Shown here piece by piece: positions 8,498 to 16,810 of a stretch of DNA of 58,921 nt. The stretch is from positions 1-58,921 of the IMG/VR virus record IMGVR_UViG_3300018080_000203; one strand, 5' to 3'. The position numbers and the translations under genes are program-made. This DNA is from a virus. Within the stretch, counting starts at the first letter, position 1, and each line of letters begins with the position of its first letter. The notes under the pieces were generated by a model, which ran no database searches, was not told the DNA's origin, and was given only the letters and a program-made list of their open reading frames with translations.

Positions 8498-8983
8498 TCA
8501 AGGAGGAGGATTGATAAAACTTATCTTTCCAGTTTCATCGTCCAAGACGACATTTTTGTCTGTAAAATCAACACCATATCTAGCCCCCATCTCTTTGACT
8601 AAGTTTATATGTTGATTTTTTTCCCTGTTCTTGGCCGACACCTCAAAAGCCCCCGCAGTGCTCAAACATTTCGATCGTTGAGCTTCCATTGTCAAACGTA
8701 TGTTCTCAGCTTGATGTCTCAAAGCATCAACTTGATGTCTGAGATTTTTGATTCTGAGTACAGAATTTTGCCACCTCAACAAATCAATCTCGTCCAAATA
8801 TCTAGCGCCTTCTTCATCTTCGTACCCAGCAAGCTTTCGCTTTGGTTTTTCATTTTCCTTTGGTTGAGCTCTAGACTCTTCCTTGGCCTCAACCTTGGAA
8901 TCCATTTCTTTGATCTCAGGCTTGATTTTTTCCTGAGACTCTTCTCTTGTCGCCTTCACCTTCTTCACCTTCGACTTCGTCAT
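8498..8983 (-). CDS. Lys/Glu-rich coiled-coil protein
   Basis: A 161-residue protein. The first 55 residues are highly charged and low in complexity. Residues about 60-105 form a coiled coil with repeated LRHQ (LRWQNSVLRIKNLRHQVDALRHQ). The C-terminus has a short ordered segment (YGVDFTDKNVVLDD). It lies between the fibre gene and a small structural protein. No family recognised; a fibre hinge or assembly factor is possible. The stretch 8427-8497 downstream holds no gene that I can support. Confidence 0.5.
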   Translation of the reverse strand: MTKSKVKKVKATREESQEKIKPEIKEMDSKVEAKEESRAQPKENEKPKRKLAGYEDEEGARYLDEIDLLRWQNSVLRIKNLRHQVDALRHQAENIRLTMEAQRSKCLSTAGAFEVSAKNREKNQHINLVKEMGARYGVDFTDKNVVLDDETGKISFINPPP

Positions 8984-9400
8984 CTATCCTCTCCTTTTCA
9001 TTGGCAGACATGGATCTACCAATATCTCCTCATCATCTGTAGCCACCCCCATCATTTGGAGGTAAAAAACGCCTCCTATCCCAGGAACACCTACAGACAA
9101 TGTCAACCTGCTATCAGAACCAACCCAATATCTTCTACCGGGTGTAAGTCCAGTATACACCCCTCGCATAGGACCATGAAACTGTACGATACACGTCGTT
9201 GGGTCATCCTTCTTTATTATGATACCAACAGCTTGATCAGTTCCAGTCACAGTTGGAACAAATTTTGTAACCTGAAAACGATTAGCTATTTTCGCAGCAG
9301 TAATGCGAACGCAATCTCCCACTGCATCCGTGGCCAGGCAATTAGCCCGACCAAGGATTCTTTCAGCTCGTGGAACAGAAGCGGCATTGACTTTCTGCAC
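8984..9400 (-). CDS. Small structural protein with DUF2190-like module
   Basis: A 138-residue beta protein. The pattern DCVRITAAKIANRFQVTK, VGIIIKKDD, VYTGLTPGRRYWVGSDSRLTLS and YLQMMGVATDDEEILV matches small phage decoration proteins of the DUF2190 type and the C-terminal module of the fibre gene 7005-8426. In other phages this fold sits on head or tail surfaces. It lies directly after the tube paralogue 9410-10045. Assignment is by pattern only. Confidence 0.5.
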   Translation of the reverse strand: MQKVNAASVPRAERILGRANCLATDAVGDCVRITAAKIANRFQVTKFVPTVTGTDQAVGIIIKKDDPTTCIVQFHGPMRGVYTGLTPGRRYWVGSDSRLTLSVGVPGIGGVFYLQMMGVATDDEEILVDPCLPMKRRG

Positions 9401-9409
9401 CGCGACCCA

Positions 9410-10045
9410 CTAGAACCCTTGCACTCCAGCAGCTTCGAGAGAAGTCGCCGTAAGTGAAAAAGATCTCGCCAAAACTGGCGAAACTGTTGCAATCGTCATT
9501 TCCTCAACAAGCTCCGGCTGTAACTCTAATTCTTGAATAGAAACGTCACTTGACGCCGCGTCAAAATCACCACCTGCTTTATACCTTGTTGGGAGACACC
9601 CAGAAAGAAACCACGCACGTGCAGGAATCCTTGTCGTCAAACATGTCGACGCCACTTCATCAGGAAAAGCCCCTGACGTATCAGCTTGAGTCGTAGCAGA
9701 TAATGGTCGATAACCCATAAAATGAACCAACACCAAATTTCGTCTCAAAGGTTGCTTTCCTCTAATAGCATTATTAATCCAAATCCAAAAGTCGCTATCA
9801 TAAAATCTAGCCCCCTTAGAAAGAGTAACGGCAGACACGTCAGCCGTTTTGACTGCACGACGTTTGTATTCCCAGTTTCCTGGCTGTACTTCGCGTAGTT
9901 CAATGTTGACTTCTGGCGCTGTGCACGCCGAAAAACCAAAAGAAGGGTCAAATATTGAAAAAAGCGGATTGCCAGCAAACCCACTAGCGTCAAAACACCA
10001 GAACGGGTAAAGCTGGAGCATGTCTAAATATCGGAGTCGAGGCAT
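9410..10045 (-). CDS. Tail tube-like protein (TIGR02241/gp19 type), paralogue 2
   Basis: A 211-residue protein. Features of the gp19/TIGR02241 tail tube family are present: a strand with VNIELREVQPGNWEYKRR, a TLSKGARFYDSDFWIWINNAIRG segment typical of the loop before the tube-forming helix, RRNLVLVHF, and a C-terminal SSDVSIQELELQPELVEE strand. The tube lines the sheath and conducts DNA. A second copy lies at 10132-10725. The longer N-terminus and extra Cys-containing loop (CLTTRIPARAWFLSGCLP) differ from the other copy. Confidence 0.6.
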   Translation of the reverse strand: MPRLRYLDMLQLYPFWCFDASGFAGNPLFSIFDPSFGFSACTAPEVNIELREVQPGNWEYKRRAVKTADVSAVTLSKGARFYDSDFWIWINNAIRGKQPLRRNLVLVHFMGYRPLSATTQADTSGAFPDEVASTCLTTRIPARAWFLSGCLPTRYKAGGDFDAASSDVSIQELELQPELVEEMTIATVSPVLARSFSLTATSLEAAGVQGF

Positions 10046-10131
10046 CTAAGACCCTCCTGAGCCCATGATGCCTCAAACCGGCGCCACAGGCCAGGTTATG
10101 GCGAGATGGGCCGCACAATAATCCCCAACTT

Positions 10132-10725
10132 CTACGTTTTGTTTTTGGGCCTAACGACATCGAATCGTTCGAGCGCCACATCAAGCTCAGCGATACTCAC
10201 ATCACTGGTACTGGCGTCGAGGTCACCAGCAATTTTGATACGAGCAGGAGAACACTCATAAAGGCGATACTCCTTTGTTACTAAAGCTTCAGCATCCAAG
10301 TTCGGCCCCTTCGATGTGTCTGGCTTATGTTCTAATGCTGGACGCTGGATGTGATAGACAACAAGGTTTGTTCTATACTCATTGCCTTCTATCGCTGCGA
10401 GAACCCAGTTAAAAAATGCGGTATCATTTATAGCCACACCTCTGTTTAATGTAATCTCTGCAATAGTTGGTACACCTGGAAATTTCATTGTGTAAACGCG
10501 AATACCCTCACGATATTCTGCATGTTCCACCGTGATCTCAGGCAATGTAATGCTGTTGAAACCCGCTTCTGATCCTTCACCAATAATATACCCGGAATCC
10601 GGGTCAGTTCCCTCTGGTTGAAGTACATCGTTTGGATTATTTGCATCTCCCAATGCTAATGGAGATGTTGCTGTCGCATGAAACCTAAACGCATGAAGCG
10701 GATCTGACGCTGCTGCTCTTGGCAT
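10132..10725 (-). CDS. Tail tube-like protein (TIGR02241/gp19 type), paralogue 1
   Basis: A 197-residue protein with the tube pattern: ITLPEITVEHAEYREG near residue 58, then MKFPGVPTIAEITLNRGVAINDTAFFNWVLAAIEG, TNLVVYHIQRP, and SDVSIAELDVALERFDVV at the end. Tail tube proteins polymerise into stacked hexamers inside the sheath. It is separated from paralogue 2 by 86 bases with no gene. One copy may form the tube and the other an initiator, terminator or alternative ring. Confidence 0.65.
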   Translation of the reverse strand: MPRAAASDPLHAFRFHATATSPLALGDANNPNDVLQPEGTDPDSGYIIGEGSEAGFNSITLPEITVEHAEYREGIRVYTMKFPGVPTIAEITLNRGVAINDTAFFNWVLAAIEGNEYRTNLVVYHIQRPALEHKPDTSKGPNLDAEALVTKEYRLYECSPARIKIAGDLDASTSDVSIAELDVALERFDVVRPKNKT

Positions 10726-10746
10726 ATCCTTCTCCTACTCCCTCTC

Positions 10747-11295
10747 CTAAAAACTAGGGGTTACAGTGACTAAACGACCAATAAGGTCACCAAGTGTCAC
10801 CATGCGCCCTTCCCCTGCCTCCTGCGGAGAAGGTAGCTCTTGGACTTTCCTTACAAATTCTGCAAGGGTCATCCGCTGCTCACCCATCTCCTCTGCTATC
10901 AAATTATACAGCGAAGGCCATTTCTCAACCAATGTCAATATGTATCCAGCTTTACTCAGATACTCAAAATGACTGTAATTCACGCCTCCACCAGGCTTTC
11001 TCATCTGACGCCCCATTGGCGCAGTTGGGAGCATCTCTTTGAGGTCTACCCCTGTAGAGGCCAATTTTGCGGCATAGGCCACCCCGTAAGGCGCGGTAGC
11101 GTTTGTTTTGACCCAAGATACCCATTCGCCCTCAGAGAGGTCCTGGTGCCCTACAACAAACACAGGAAGCACTCCATGAGCATCCCTGCCAGGATAATTG
11201 TTGTTGTGAAGACGGGCGAGTTTAACGATCAGCCCTTCACAATCTGGAGGCCCAGGACGAATCGCTAACCCAAGTTGTTCTGACAAACGCGCCAC
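10747..11295 (-). CDS. Hypothetical tail-region protein
   Basis: A 182-residue mixed alpha/beta protein with a Gly-rich central region (APMGRQMRKPGGGVNYSHFEYLSKAGY) and a helical C-terminus. No family recognised. It lies between the tube genes and a small decoration-type gene, so a virion or tail-assembly role is likely. The start is ATG at 11295. Confidence 0.55.
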   Translation of the reverse strand: MARLSEQLGLAIRPGPPDCEGLIVKLARLHNNNYPGRDAHGVLPVFVVGHQDLSEGEWVSWVKTNATAPYGVAYAAKLASTGVDLKEMLPTAPMGRQMRKPGGGVNYSHFEYLSKAGYILTLVEKWPSLYNLIAEEMGEQRMTLAEFVRKVQELPSPQEAGEGRMVTLGDLIGRLVTVTPSF

Positions 11296-11315
11296 TTTTT
11301 ACCTCCCACCTCTTA

Positions 11316-11765
11316 CTAGTTGAAGTGCAAATTGCACCACGCTAGTACATCAGTGCCACCAGCCACACTCTCAAGACAATGGCCAAGTTCAGCCCAATGT
11401 GTAACAGCATTAGGACTTGCCAACATTGTTGCTCTTCCAGCCGTTGCCGTAGCCACCTCAACCCAATAACCACGTGTAGCAGGAGCAGCGTCTTCCAAAA
11501 GCACTTGAGCCCTTCCGCTGATCACAACGCGACAATACGACCCATCTGCTATCCCATCATCTAAAACAACGCCAATAGGTTGAACTTCACCAGCAGAAGC
11601 AATATCGAAAGCATCATCAATAGTAGTCGAAGCTATTACAACAGTTCCCTTGACAGAAGCCGAACCAGTTTTGTTTATCAGAGAAATCGTAACACCACCT
11701 TCAGAAGTCATACCTCCTGAAGATGATCCTCTATCACACGGTCTTCCATCGCAATATACTGGCAT
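11316..11765 (-). CDS. Small structural protein with DUF2190-like module
   Basis: A 149-residue protein with the same module as 8984-9400 and the end of the large fibre: a GTVVIASTTIDDAFDIASAGE strand, PIGVVLDDGIADGSYCRVVISGRAQVLLE, then GYWVEV and HCLESVAGG. It is probably a surface decoration or tail cement protein. Its ATG overlaps the stop of 11765-12169 by one base, so the two are likely co-translated. Confidence 0.5.
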   Translation of the reverse strand: MPVYCDGRPCDRGSSSGGMTSEGGVTISLINKTGSASVKGTVVIASTTIDDAFDIASAGEVQPIGVVLDDGIADGSYCRVVISGRAQVLLEDAAPATRGYWVEVATATAGRATMLASPNAVTHWAELGHCLESVAGGTDVLAWCNLHFN

Positions 11766-12169
11766 TATGGCCTCGCTAAGACAGGACGAGCTGTCACTCT
11801 TGCATACATAGCAAGAGTTGCGCTTGTCGAAATAATAACAAGATCTTCATCCGCCTGAAGTTGAATTTTATCAGTAATAAGCACCTTTTTCTCTGTCGCA
11901 AGCGTAGACTCCCAAATAGGAATATCTGGCGCTCCAGTCTTGCGAATATAAATGCCTTTGACTGCTACACCATTGAAATCAACAGCAACACGCTCAACCT
12001 GCCAAAGAAAGAAACCAGTGCCAAGACCAAAACTAAACAGCCCACCTGCCGTATGAGTCGGATACGACTTTACGCCATCAGCTATTGTTGGCGTAGTCGT
12101 CGGTACTGTGCCGTCCCAATCACTACCAGCAGTTATCTCCTGCTGGATTGTGACAAACTGTTCTGCCAC
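11765..12169 (-). CDS. Small structural protein
   Basis: A 134-residue beta-rich protein (GGLFSFGLGTGFFLWQVERVAVDFNGVAVKGIYIRK). No family recognised. It sits in a run of four small genes between the sheath and tube genes (12636, 12185, 11765 and 11316), each beta-rich and of similar size, suggesting virion components. Confidence 0.5.
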   Translation of the reverse strand: MAEQFVTIQQEITAGSDWDGTVPTTTPTIADGVKSYPTHTAGGLFSFGLGTGFFLWQVERVAVDFNGVAVKGIYIRKTGAPDIPIWESTLATEKKVLITDKIQLQADEDLVIISTSATLAMYARVTARPVLARP

Positions 12170-12184
12170 GATAACCCCCTACAA

Positions 12185-12589
12185 TCAGACGGTCACCGCA
12201 ATGTCACCTGAAAAAGTGAACCAGTCGCCACCTGAAGCGTCATAGTAACAAGGAACACCAGTTCCAACCCCAGCTCCTTCGCCGCCCTTTCTACCATTGC
12301 TTACAAACGCTACACGTCCGTTGAAGCCAACCGGTAGATCTATATAGGCATAAACAGGCAACGCATCAGAAACAATTTGTCCCTGAGTCGCCAGAGCTGC
12401 ATCATTGGCCCCTGGAGTCATTGACACCGAAAGATCGCCAGCGACAACACCTGCCTTGATGACCTCGTTCCCATCAAGATCAGCTACTGTGATATCTGAC
12501 CATGTCTTGGTTTCGCCAGCATTGATCTGAATGTTTGGCCCAGGAATAAAAGTGGCCTCACTCCCATTATTCGTGATTGCTGCGTCCAT
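12185..12589 (-). CDS. Small structural protein
   Basis: A 134-residue beta-rich protein (GPNIQINAGETKTWSDITVADLDGNEV, Gly-rich near residue 105). No family recognised. It lies just downstream of the hairpin terminator at 12604-12625, so its transcription may depend on readthrough or an unseen promoter. Confidence 0.5.
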   Translation of the reverse strand: MDAAITNNGSEATFIPGPNIQINAGETKTWSDITVADLDGNEVIKAGVVAGDLSVSMTPGANDAALATQGQIVSDALPVYAYIDLPVGFNGRVAFVSNGRKGGEGAGVGTGVPCYYDASGGDWFTFSGDIAVTV

Positions 12590-12603
12590 TTTTCCTCACC
12601 CTC

Positions 12604-12625
12604 GAAAATAGGCAATCAATTGCCC
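12604..12625 (-). terminator. Hairpin terminator, repeated element copy 1
   Basis: On the minus strand GGCAA-TTGA-TTGCC is followed by TATTTTC. The other flank is also U-rich when read on the plus strand, so it may work both ways. The same hairpin recurs at 39546-39566 and 43527-43546. This copy is inverted relative to those two. Confidence 0.55.
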
Positions 12626-12635
12626 GTTGTTGTTT

Positions 12636-13037
12636 TTAAACCTTACCTGCACGTCTTCCTAAATAAGCACAGAAAGCCGCTGGATCTCTCACACCTGTAC
12701 AACAGTCCTTAGCATACTGCTCACAAGTTTTGAAAGCCTCGCCCTTTCCGCCCTTGAAATCACCTTTAGAAGTGCGATACTTTTCACCACACCCATGGTC
12801 ACATTTCATGGCTTCTGTGAGTGCCACAGAAAGCTTTTCAGCATCAAGGCCAGTTACCTCAGCCATGTCCTCAGCGACGAACTGAGCTGCTTCCTGAAGA
12901 TGCCAACAGGGAGTTTTGGTGTCCTCACAGAGTGGCCCTTCTTCAAAATCAGGCTCATCCTCTCGAAGTGAGCCGTCCTTGTTTTCACCTCGGGACTCTG
13001 CAAGAATCCCCAACAACTCCTCTGCTAACTTCTTCAT
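12636..13037 (-). CDS. Cys-rich phage protein with C-terminal CAYLGRR module
   Basis: A 133-residue protein. The N-terminus (MKKLAEELLGILAESRG) is an amphipathic helix. The C-terminal 60 residues carry CDHGCGEKY, GKGEAFKTCEQYAKDCC and DPAAFCAYLGRR. This Cys pattern is familiar from many phage head and tail proteins of unknown function. ATG 13037 is chosen over an upstream start because GAGGTG precedes it. It sits directly after the sheath gene. A related Cys module ends gene 22341-22673. Confidence 0.55.
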   Translation of the reverse strand: MKKLAEELLGILAESRGENKDGSLREDEPDFEEGPLCEDTKTPCWHLQEAAQFVAEDMAEVTGLDAEKLSVALTEAMKCDHGCGEKYRTSKGDFKGGKGEAFKTCEQYAKDCCTGVRDPAAFCAYLGRRAGKV

Positions 13038-13054
13038 ACTACACCTCACTCAAA

Positions 13055-15721
13055 CTACGATGCCGCAACGAATTTTTGCTGAATACGGAATACAATAAAT
13101 TCTCCAGGTACATTGGCAGCAACGTAGACGTCACAAATAACCGTACCGCTATCTTCAACTTCTTGAGGATTGTTCGACTCATCACAAATAACAGTAAATG
13201 CATCTTGTGGCGAATCTCCTTTGAACAATCCCTGCCCATAGAGAGTAAGAAGGAAGCTCTCAACAGCAAGCTTGATTCGTTTGCGCAGCGACGCTCCAAC
13301 GTTCTCAAACACATACCCATGAGTGCTATTGAAGATCGACGACTTCAAGAAATTGAACATCCGTCTCGTGTGAATGAAACGAAAATCTGAAGGTGGATTC
13401 TCTAGTGTTCGAGCACCCCATACGCAACGTCCAGTTTGCGCCGTATCGATGAGAGAATTGACCTGTTTTGGGAAAAGAATATCAAGCTCGGCGAATTCCA
13501 GCGTACGCTCAAGACCAATGGAGAAATTGATTTTTCCATCTTCAACGCCAGCAGGAGCCTTGCCAACACTCTTCGTGTTATCAACTCGTGCATAAATACC
13601 AGCAATATGTCCACCAGCAGGAATATTCGTTGGAAGATCTGTCACAGGATCAGCGATGGTGATATATGGGTAATACAGAGCACCATAAGAGCTATTGAGT
13701 CCCAACGTATTTATGCGGTAACTCTGTGCCTGTTGCGGCGTAAGCCCTGGAGGAGTTGCCAAGATAACGAACCACATACCGTTTCTCTCGGCCTCAGTCA
13801 CCTGATCAGACGACATCGTTACGTTTCCAGCCGCGTCAGGAATGGTAAGGTTTATAAGCTCATTCGTTGTAAGAAGAGCGTACATGCCTTCTCGATCGGC
13901 GAGGAGAGCAGGATCAGTGAGCTCGTTTCGAGTTACAACACCTGGACTCGTTCCATCAGTTCCACCTGCCGCTGCGTTTTCAACAATCTCAAGATCTGGA
14001 GTTTTGTAGTACGCTGCTGTGCCAATAGAACCAGGAACCACAGTAGCAGGACCAGCACCATGAGTTGTCTCTGGTTCGGATATCTCCTGACCAGCTACCA
14101 AGCGGAACGAGAAATGACCAGTTGTATAATCGATAACATTGAGATTTGACGGCGCTGCGCCATCCACATCACCAATCAAATAGCCATCGCCATCATCGGT
14201 AATGGTTCTCGTAGTACCGTTTTTGTCAGTGTAGGTAATGGTCAAAGAACCAGCCTGAACAGGCCCCTCAAATGGAAGAGTTCGAACACCAACAGGAATA
14301 ACAGCAGAACCAACACCACCGCCGCCAGCCGTACCATCTGTTGAACCATAGTCCAGCGTCGGGCTCGCAGTCGGGATTCCACCGTTGCCAGCCGCACACC
14401 CAACAGAGCGAGCATAACCACTCAGACGCTCTGGACCAAGATCAGCATTAGATGGCTCAGTAAATTCAACGAGTTTAGAACCAGTCCCTTCGTTGTTGAG
14501 AATATCGCCAACATACCGAGCATCAGAAGTATTAGTAAAACTGACATCCTCGTAAAGCTCAGCCAGTTCGCCTTCGAGGTAAACGAGAACATCATATCGA
14601 GAGAACGCCGCCGTTGCCCTTGTATAATAATCGTCATCACCTCGAACATCTACGCTGACATCATTACCCCATTCGCCTGCTGAAATAGCACTATAATCCC
14701 AAAGAACTTGCTCGTAGCAAACATTAATGGGCTGCTTGTTCGCCGGCGCAGGAGATCCAACATCAATCTTGAATTCGATGTCACCAGTCGTGTAATCGAC
14801 TGTATTTGGACCAACACCATCAAGTGTTGTCGTGGTAGAAGCCAACGCACCAGCACCATCGTCATAGATGGTAACAGCAGTTGTCTTAAGTGGAGTATAA
14901 TCTGCCGTTACTGCCGCTCCACTGTCTGGCACACAAGGTGGAGGAACAGCGCCAGCGGTCGTTTCAAACGAAACATTGAAAAGGCCAGTATCGTAATCGA
15001 TATATCCTCTTTCAATATTGTTCGAATCGTAAAGTATACCGATGCCTTCCTGAGCTGGAGCAGGCGCGTATCCAGAACCATCACCATAGATGTATGGCGA
15101 AGTATTCAATACAGTGTTGATGAGAACACTTCCTGGCTCGATCTTTGGACTGACACCAGCGACTGCAACAGTAACAATGCGCCCAATCATCGCTTCCTGC
15201 GACGATGGCGACACACCTGAACCATCACCATCTGGAGCTGGTAACACAGTAAGTGTCTGACCAGTTACAGCAGTATTTGCCTCATAATAGGTGATTGCGA
15301 CAACTCCAGGGGCAGGAGTAACCTGCTGAACTGGCAGATTTGACAACGGCGTCAAAGCCGTACCACCAGAAGTAAAGTCCAGAGTAGTCCCGTCACCAGT
15401 CCCAACTGTCTCTTCACAAATAGGATTAGTGATTTCACCGGTAGCAATCACTGCATCAGATGGCACAACACGAACGATGTATGCCCGACGTCCTCCGTTT
15501 GCGAAAAACGCATAGACGTGAGTCGGGACTTGGCTCAAAGCAGTAAATCCACCAAACTCACCGTCAAATGCTGTAAAACTCGTTTCTAGAGTCGCGACAT
15601 TTGATGGCCCCTTGAGCGTAAAGCCCACGATCCCCATGTTCGACGTGGAGACCCCCTGAATCGGGGCAAGCCCGCCGCGTCGCTCCTCAACATACACGCC
15701 TGGGTGTAATCTCTCACTCAT
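13055..15721 (-). CDS. Tail sheath protein
   Basis: An 888-residue protein; the sheath subunit contracts to drive the tube through the cell envelope. The N-terminus (HPGVYVEE, then a TSNMGIVGFTLKGP strand) and the C-terminus (RFIHTRRMFNFLKSSI, GYVFENVGASLRKRI, AANVPGEFIVFRIQQ) match the Phage_sheath_1 family. The 350-residue centre is Gly/Ser/Asp-rich and looks like inserted beta domains, making it larger than the 659-residue T4 gp18. ATG 15721 is chosen because GGAGGATAGG precedes it. It overlaps nothing but abuts the LAGLIDADG gene. Confidence 0.9.
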   Translation of the reverse strand: MSERLHPGVYVEERRGGLAPIQGVSTSNMGIVGFTLKGPSNVATLETSFTAFDGEFGGFTALSQVPTHVYAFFANGGRRAYIVRVVPSDAVIATGEITNPICEETVGTGDGTTLDFTSGGTALTPLSNLPVQQVTPAPGVVAITYYEANTAVTGQTLTVLPAPDGDGSGVSPSSQEAMIGRIVTVAVAGVSPKIEPGSVLINTVLNTSPYIYGDGSGYAPAPAQEGIGILYDSNNIERGYIDYDTGLFNVSFETTAGAVPPPCVPDSGAAVTADYTPLKTTAVTIYDDGAGALASTTTTLDGVGPNTVDYTTGDIEFKIDVGSPAPANKQPINVCYEQVLWDYSAISAGEWGNDVSVDVRGDDDYYTRATAAFSRYDVLVYLEGELAELYEDVSFTNTSDARYVGDILNNEGTGSKLVEFTEPSNADLGPERLSGYARSVGCAAGNGGIPTASPTLDYGSTDGTAGGGGVGSAVIPVGVRTLPFEGPVQAGSLTITYTDKNGTTRTITDDGDGYLIGDVDGAAPSNLNVIDYTTGHFSFRLVAGQEISEPETTHGAGPATVVPGSIGTAAYYKTPDLEIVENAAAGGTDGTSPGVVTRNELTDPALLADREGMYALLTTNELINLTIPDAAGNVTMSSDQVTEAERNGMWFVILATPPGLTPQQAQSYRINTLGLNSSYGALYYPYITIADPVTDLPTNIPAGGHIAGIYARVDNTKSVGKAPAGVEDGKINFSIGLERTLEFAELDILFPKQVNSLIDTAQTGRCVWGARTLENPPSDFRFIHTRRMFNFLKSSIFNSTHGYVFENVGASLRKRIKLAVESFLLTLYGQGLFKGDSPQDAFTVICDESNNPQEVEDSGTVICDVYVAANVPGEFIVFRIQQKFVAAS

Positions 15722-15722
15722 C

Positions 15723-16271
15723 CTATCCTCCCGCCGCCACGTCCATGGGCTCATATGCCCTTACGGCTTGCAACTTTTCACACAAATCTACGACAACGGC
15801 CACATGTTCTGGAAAACGTTTTTTCCACTTCTTTTTCCCACGAAGGTTCCTCGCCACGAACTCTACAATCTGTCTCCAAATTTCAAAATCATTAGCCTTT
15901 TTGCTTTGCAATGGGAATGTTTCGAAATGAGGTATAACCACATCAATCAAATCCTCAACGAGATCAATCCGATAACAGACAGATGGCTTAGCTCCTTTAA
16001 CCTTACTTCTTCTACTCTTCGTGACTGGCTTTTTGTTGATACGACCAGATCCAAAGTAGTTGCGAATTTTCTCAACCACTATAGCATCGTCATCCCGCAT
16101 CCATATCTGTAAGCCAACAGAAAAATCAGTACACAAATGAGATCGACCGCTGTCAGGAGATTTTTTCATACGAAAAGACAGGCTTGCATAAAAACAACCC
16201 TCACCATCTACGAGACCTGTAACCCACCATCCAAATGAGTTTTTCCCATCGATGATCGTCTTCTCAGCCAT
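15723..16271 (-). CDS. Free-standing LAGLIDADG homing endonuclease
   Basis: A 182-residue protein. The motif WWVTGLVDGEGCFYASLSF at about residues 15-33 is a LAGLIDADG_1 helix, followed by strands and a second helix typical of single-motif enzymes that dimerise. These enzymes cut a long DNA target and promote their own spread. It is inserted one base before the sheath start, with its own ribosome site (GGAGGGAGATTAGG). LAGLIDADG enzymes are less common than HNH enzymes in phages. Confidence 0.8.
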   Translation of the reverse strand: MAEKTIIDGKNSFGWWVTGLVDGEGCFYASLSFRMKKSPDSGRSHLCTDFSVGLQIWMRDDDAIVVEKIRNYFGSGRINKKPVTKSRRSKVKGAKPSVCYRIDLVEDLIDVVIPHFETFPLQSKKANDFEIWRQIVEFVARNLRGKKKWKKRFPEHVAVVVDLCEKLQAVRAYEPMDVAAGG

Positions 16272-16298
16272 GACCTAATCTCCCTCCGTCGCCGTGGG

Positions 16299-16802
16299 CT
16301 AGCCTCGACGCTTTTTTGTTTCCTTTCCTCCCTTCTCCTTCTTCACCTGCTGCGCCTTCTCCTTCGACTTACCTATGTCTATATCTTCATTTTTATCTTT
16401 AAGTTTATCATCTTCAAGAATATTTGGTTTTTCTTTAATTGCATTCGATGCTACCACAAGCTTCTTGATATCCGAAACTTTCTTCTTTTTTTCTTCTCTT
16501 TTAGGCTCCCCAGTAGCTACCGTTTTAGGTAACACTGGGGCCTCCTTTTGTACGAGAACTTCTGTTTTTTCTTTTGGTTCTTTCGGTATTTGGTGAGGTT
16601 TTAGTGGTGCAACCATTTTCAATCGTTTCAAATGCGCGACCGAAGACATCGCAGCCTCAAACTTAAGCCTCGGAACCAAAACCGTTGGTCCAGAAGGGTC
16701 TCTCCTGATAATACGAGGTTTTTTGCCTTTTTCGTCAATGACAGCAGAAATACCCCCATCAATAGGAGTCGTTACTCTTCCAGTATACACCCACCAAGCC
16801 AT
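16299..16802 (-). CDS. Lys/Glu/Pro-rich protein with small N-terminal domain
   Basis: A 167-residue protein. Residues 1-50 look folded (WWVYTGRVTTPIDGG, then RIIRRDPSGPTVLVPR). The remainder is low complexity, dominated by Lys, Glu and Pro. N-terminal domains of this kind occur in small phage tail or head proteins. It lies between the LAGLIDADG gene and a tail-completion-type gene. No function assigned. GAGGTAAACG precedes the ATG. Confidence 0.5.
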   Translation of the reverse strand: MAWWVYTGRVTTPIDGGISAVIDEKGKKPRIIRRDPSGPTVLVPRLKFEAAMSSVAHLKRLKMVAPLKPHQIPKEPKEKTEVLVQKEAPVLPKTVATGEPKREEKKKKVSDIKKLVVASNAIKEKPNILEDDKLKDKNEDIDIGKSKEKAQQVKKEKGGKETKKRRG

Positions 16803-16810
16803 CGTTTACC

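Noticed and set aside
8609-9457. A 282-codon plus-strand frame, the longest on that strand
   Set aside because: It lies antisense to two well supported minus-strand genes, is rich in Ser/Ile/Phe as expected of a shadow, and lacks a ribosome site.
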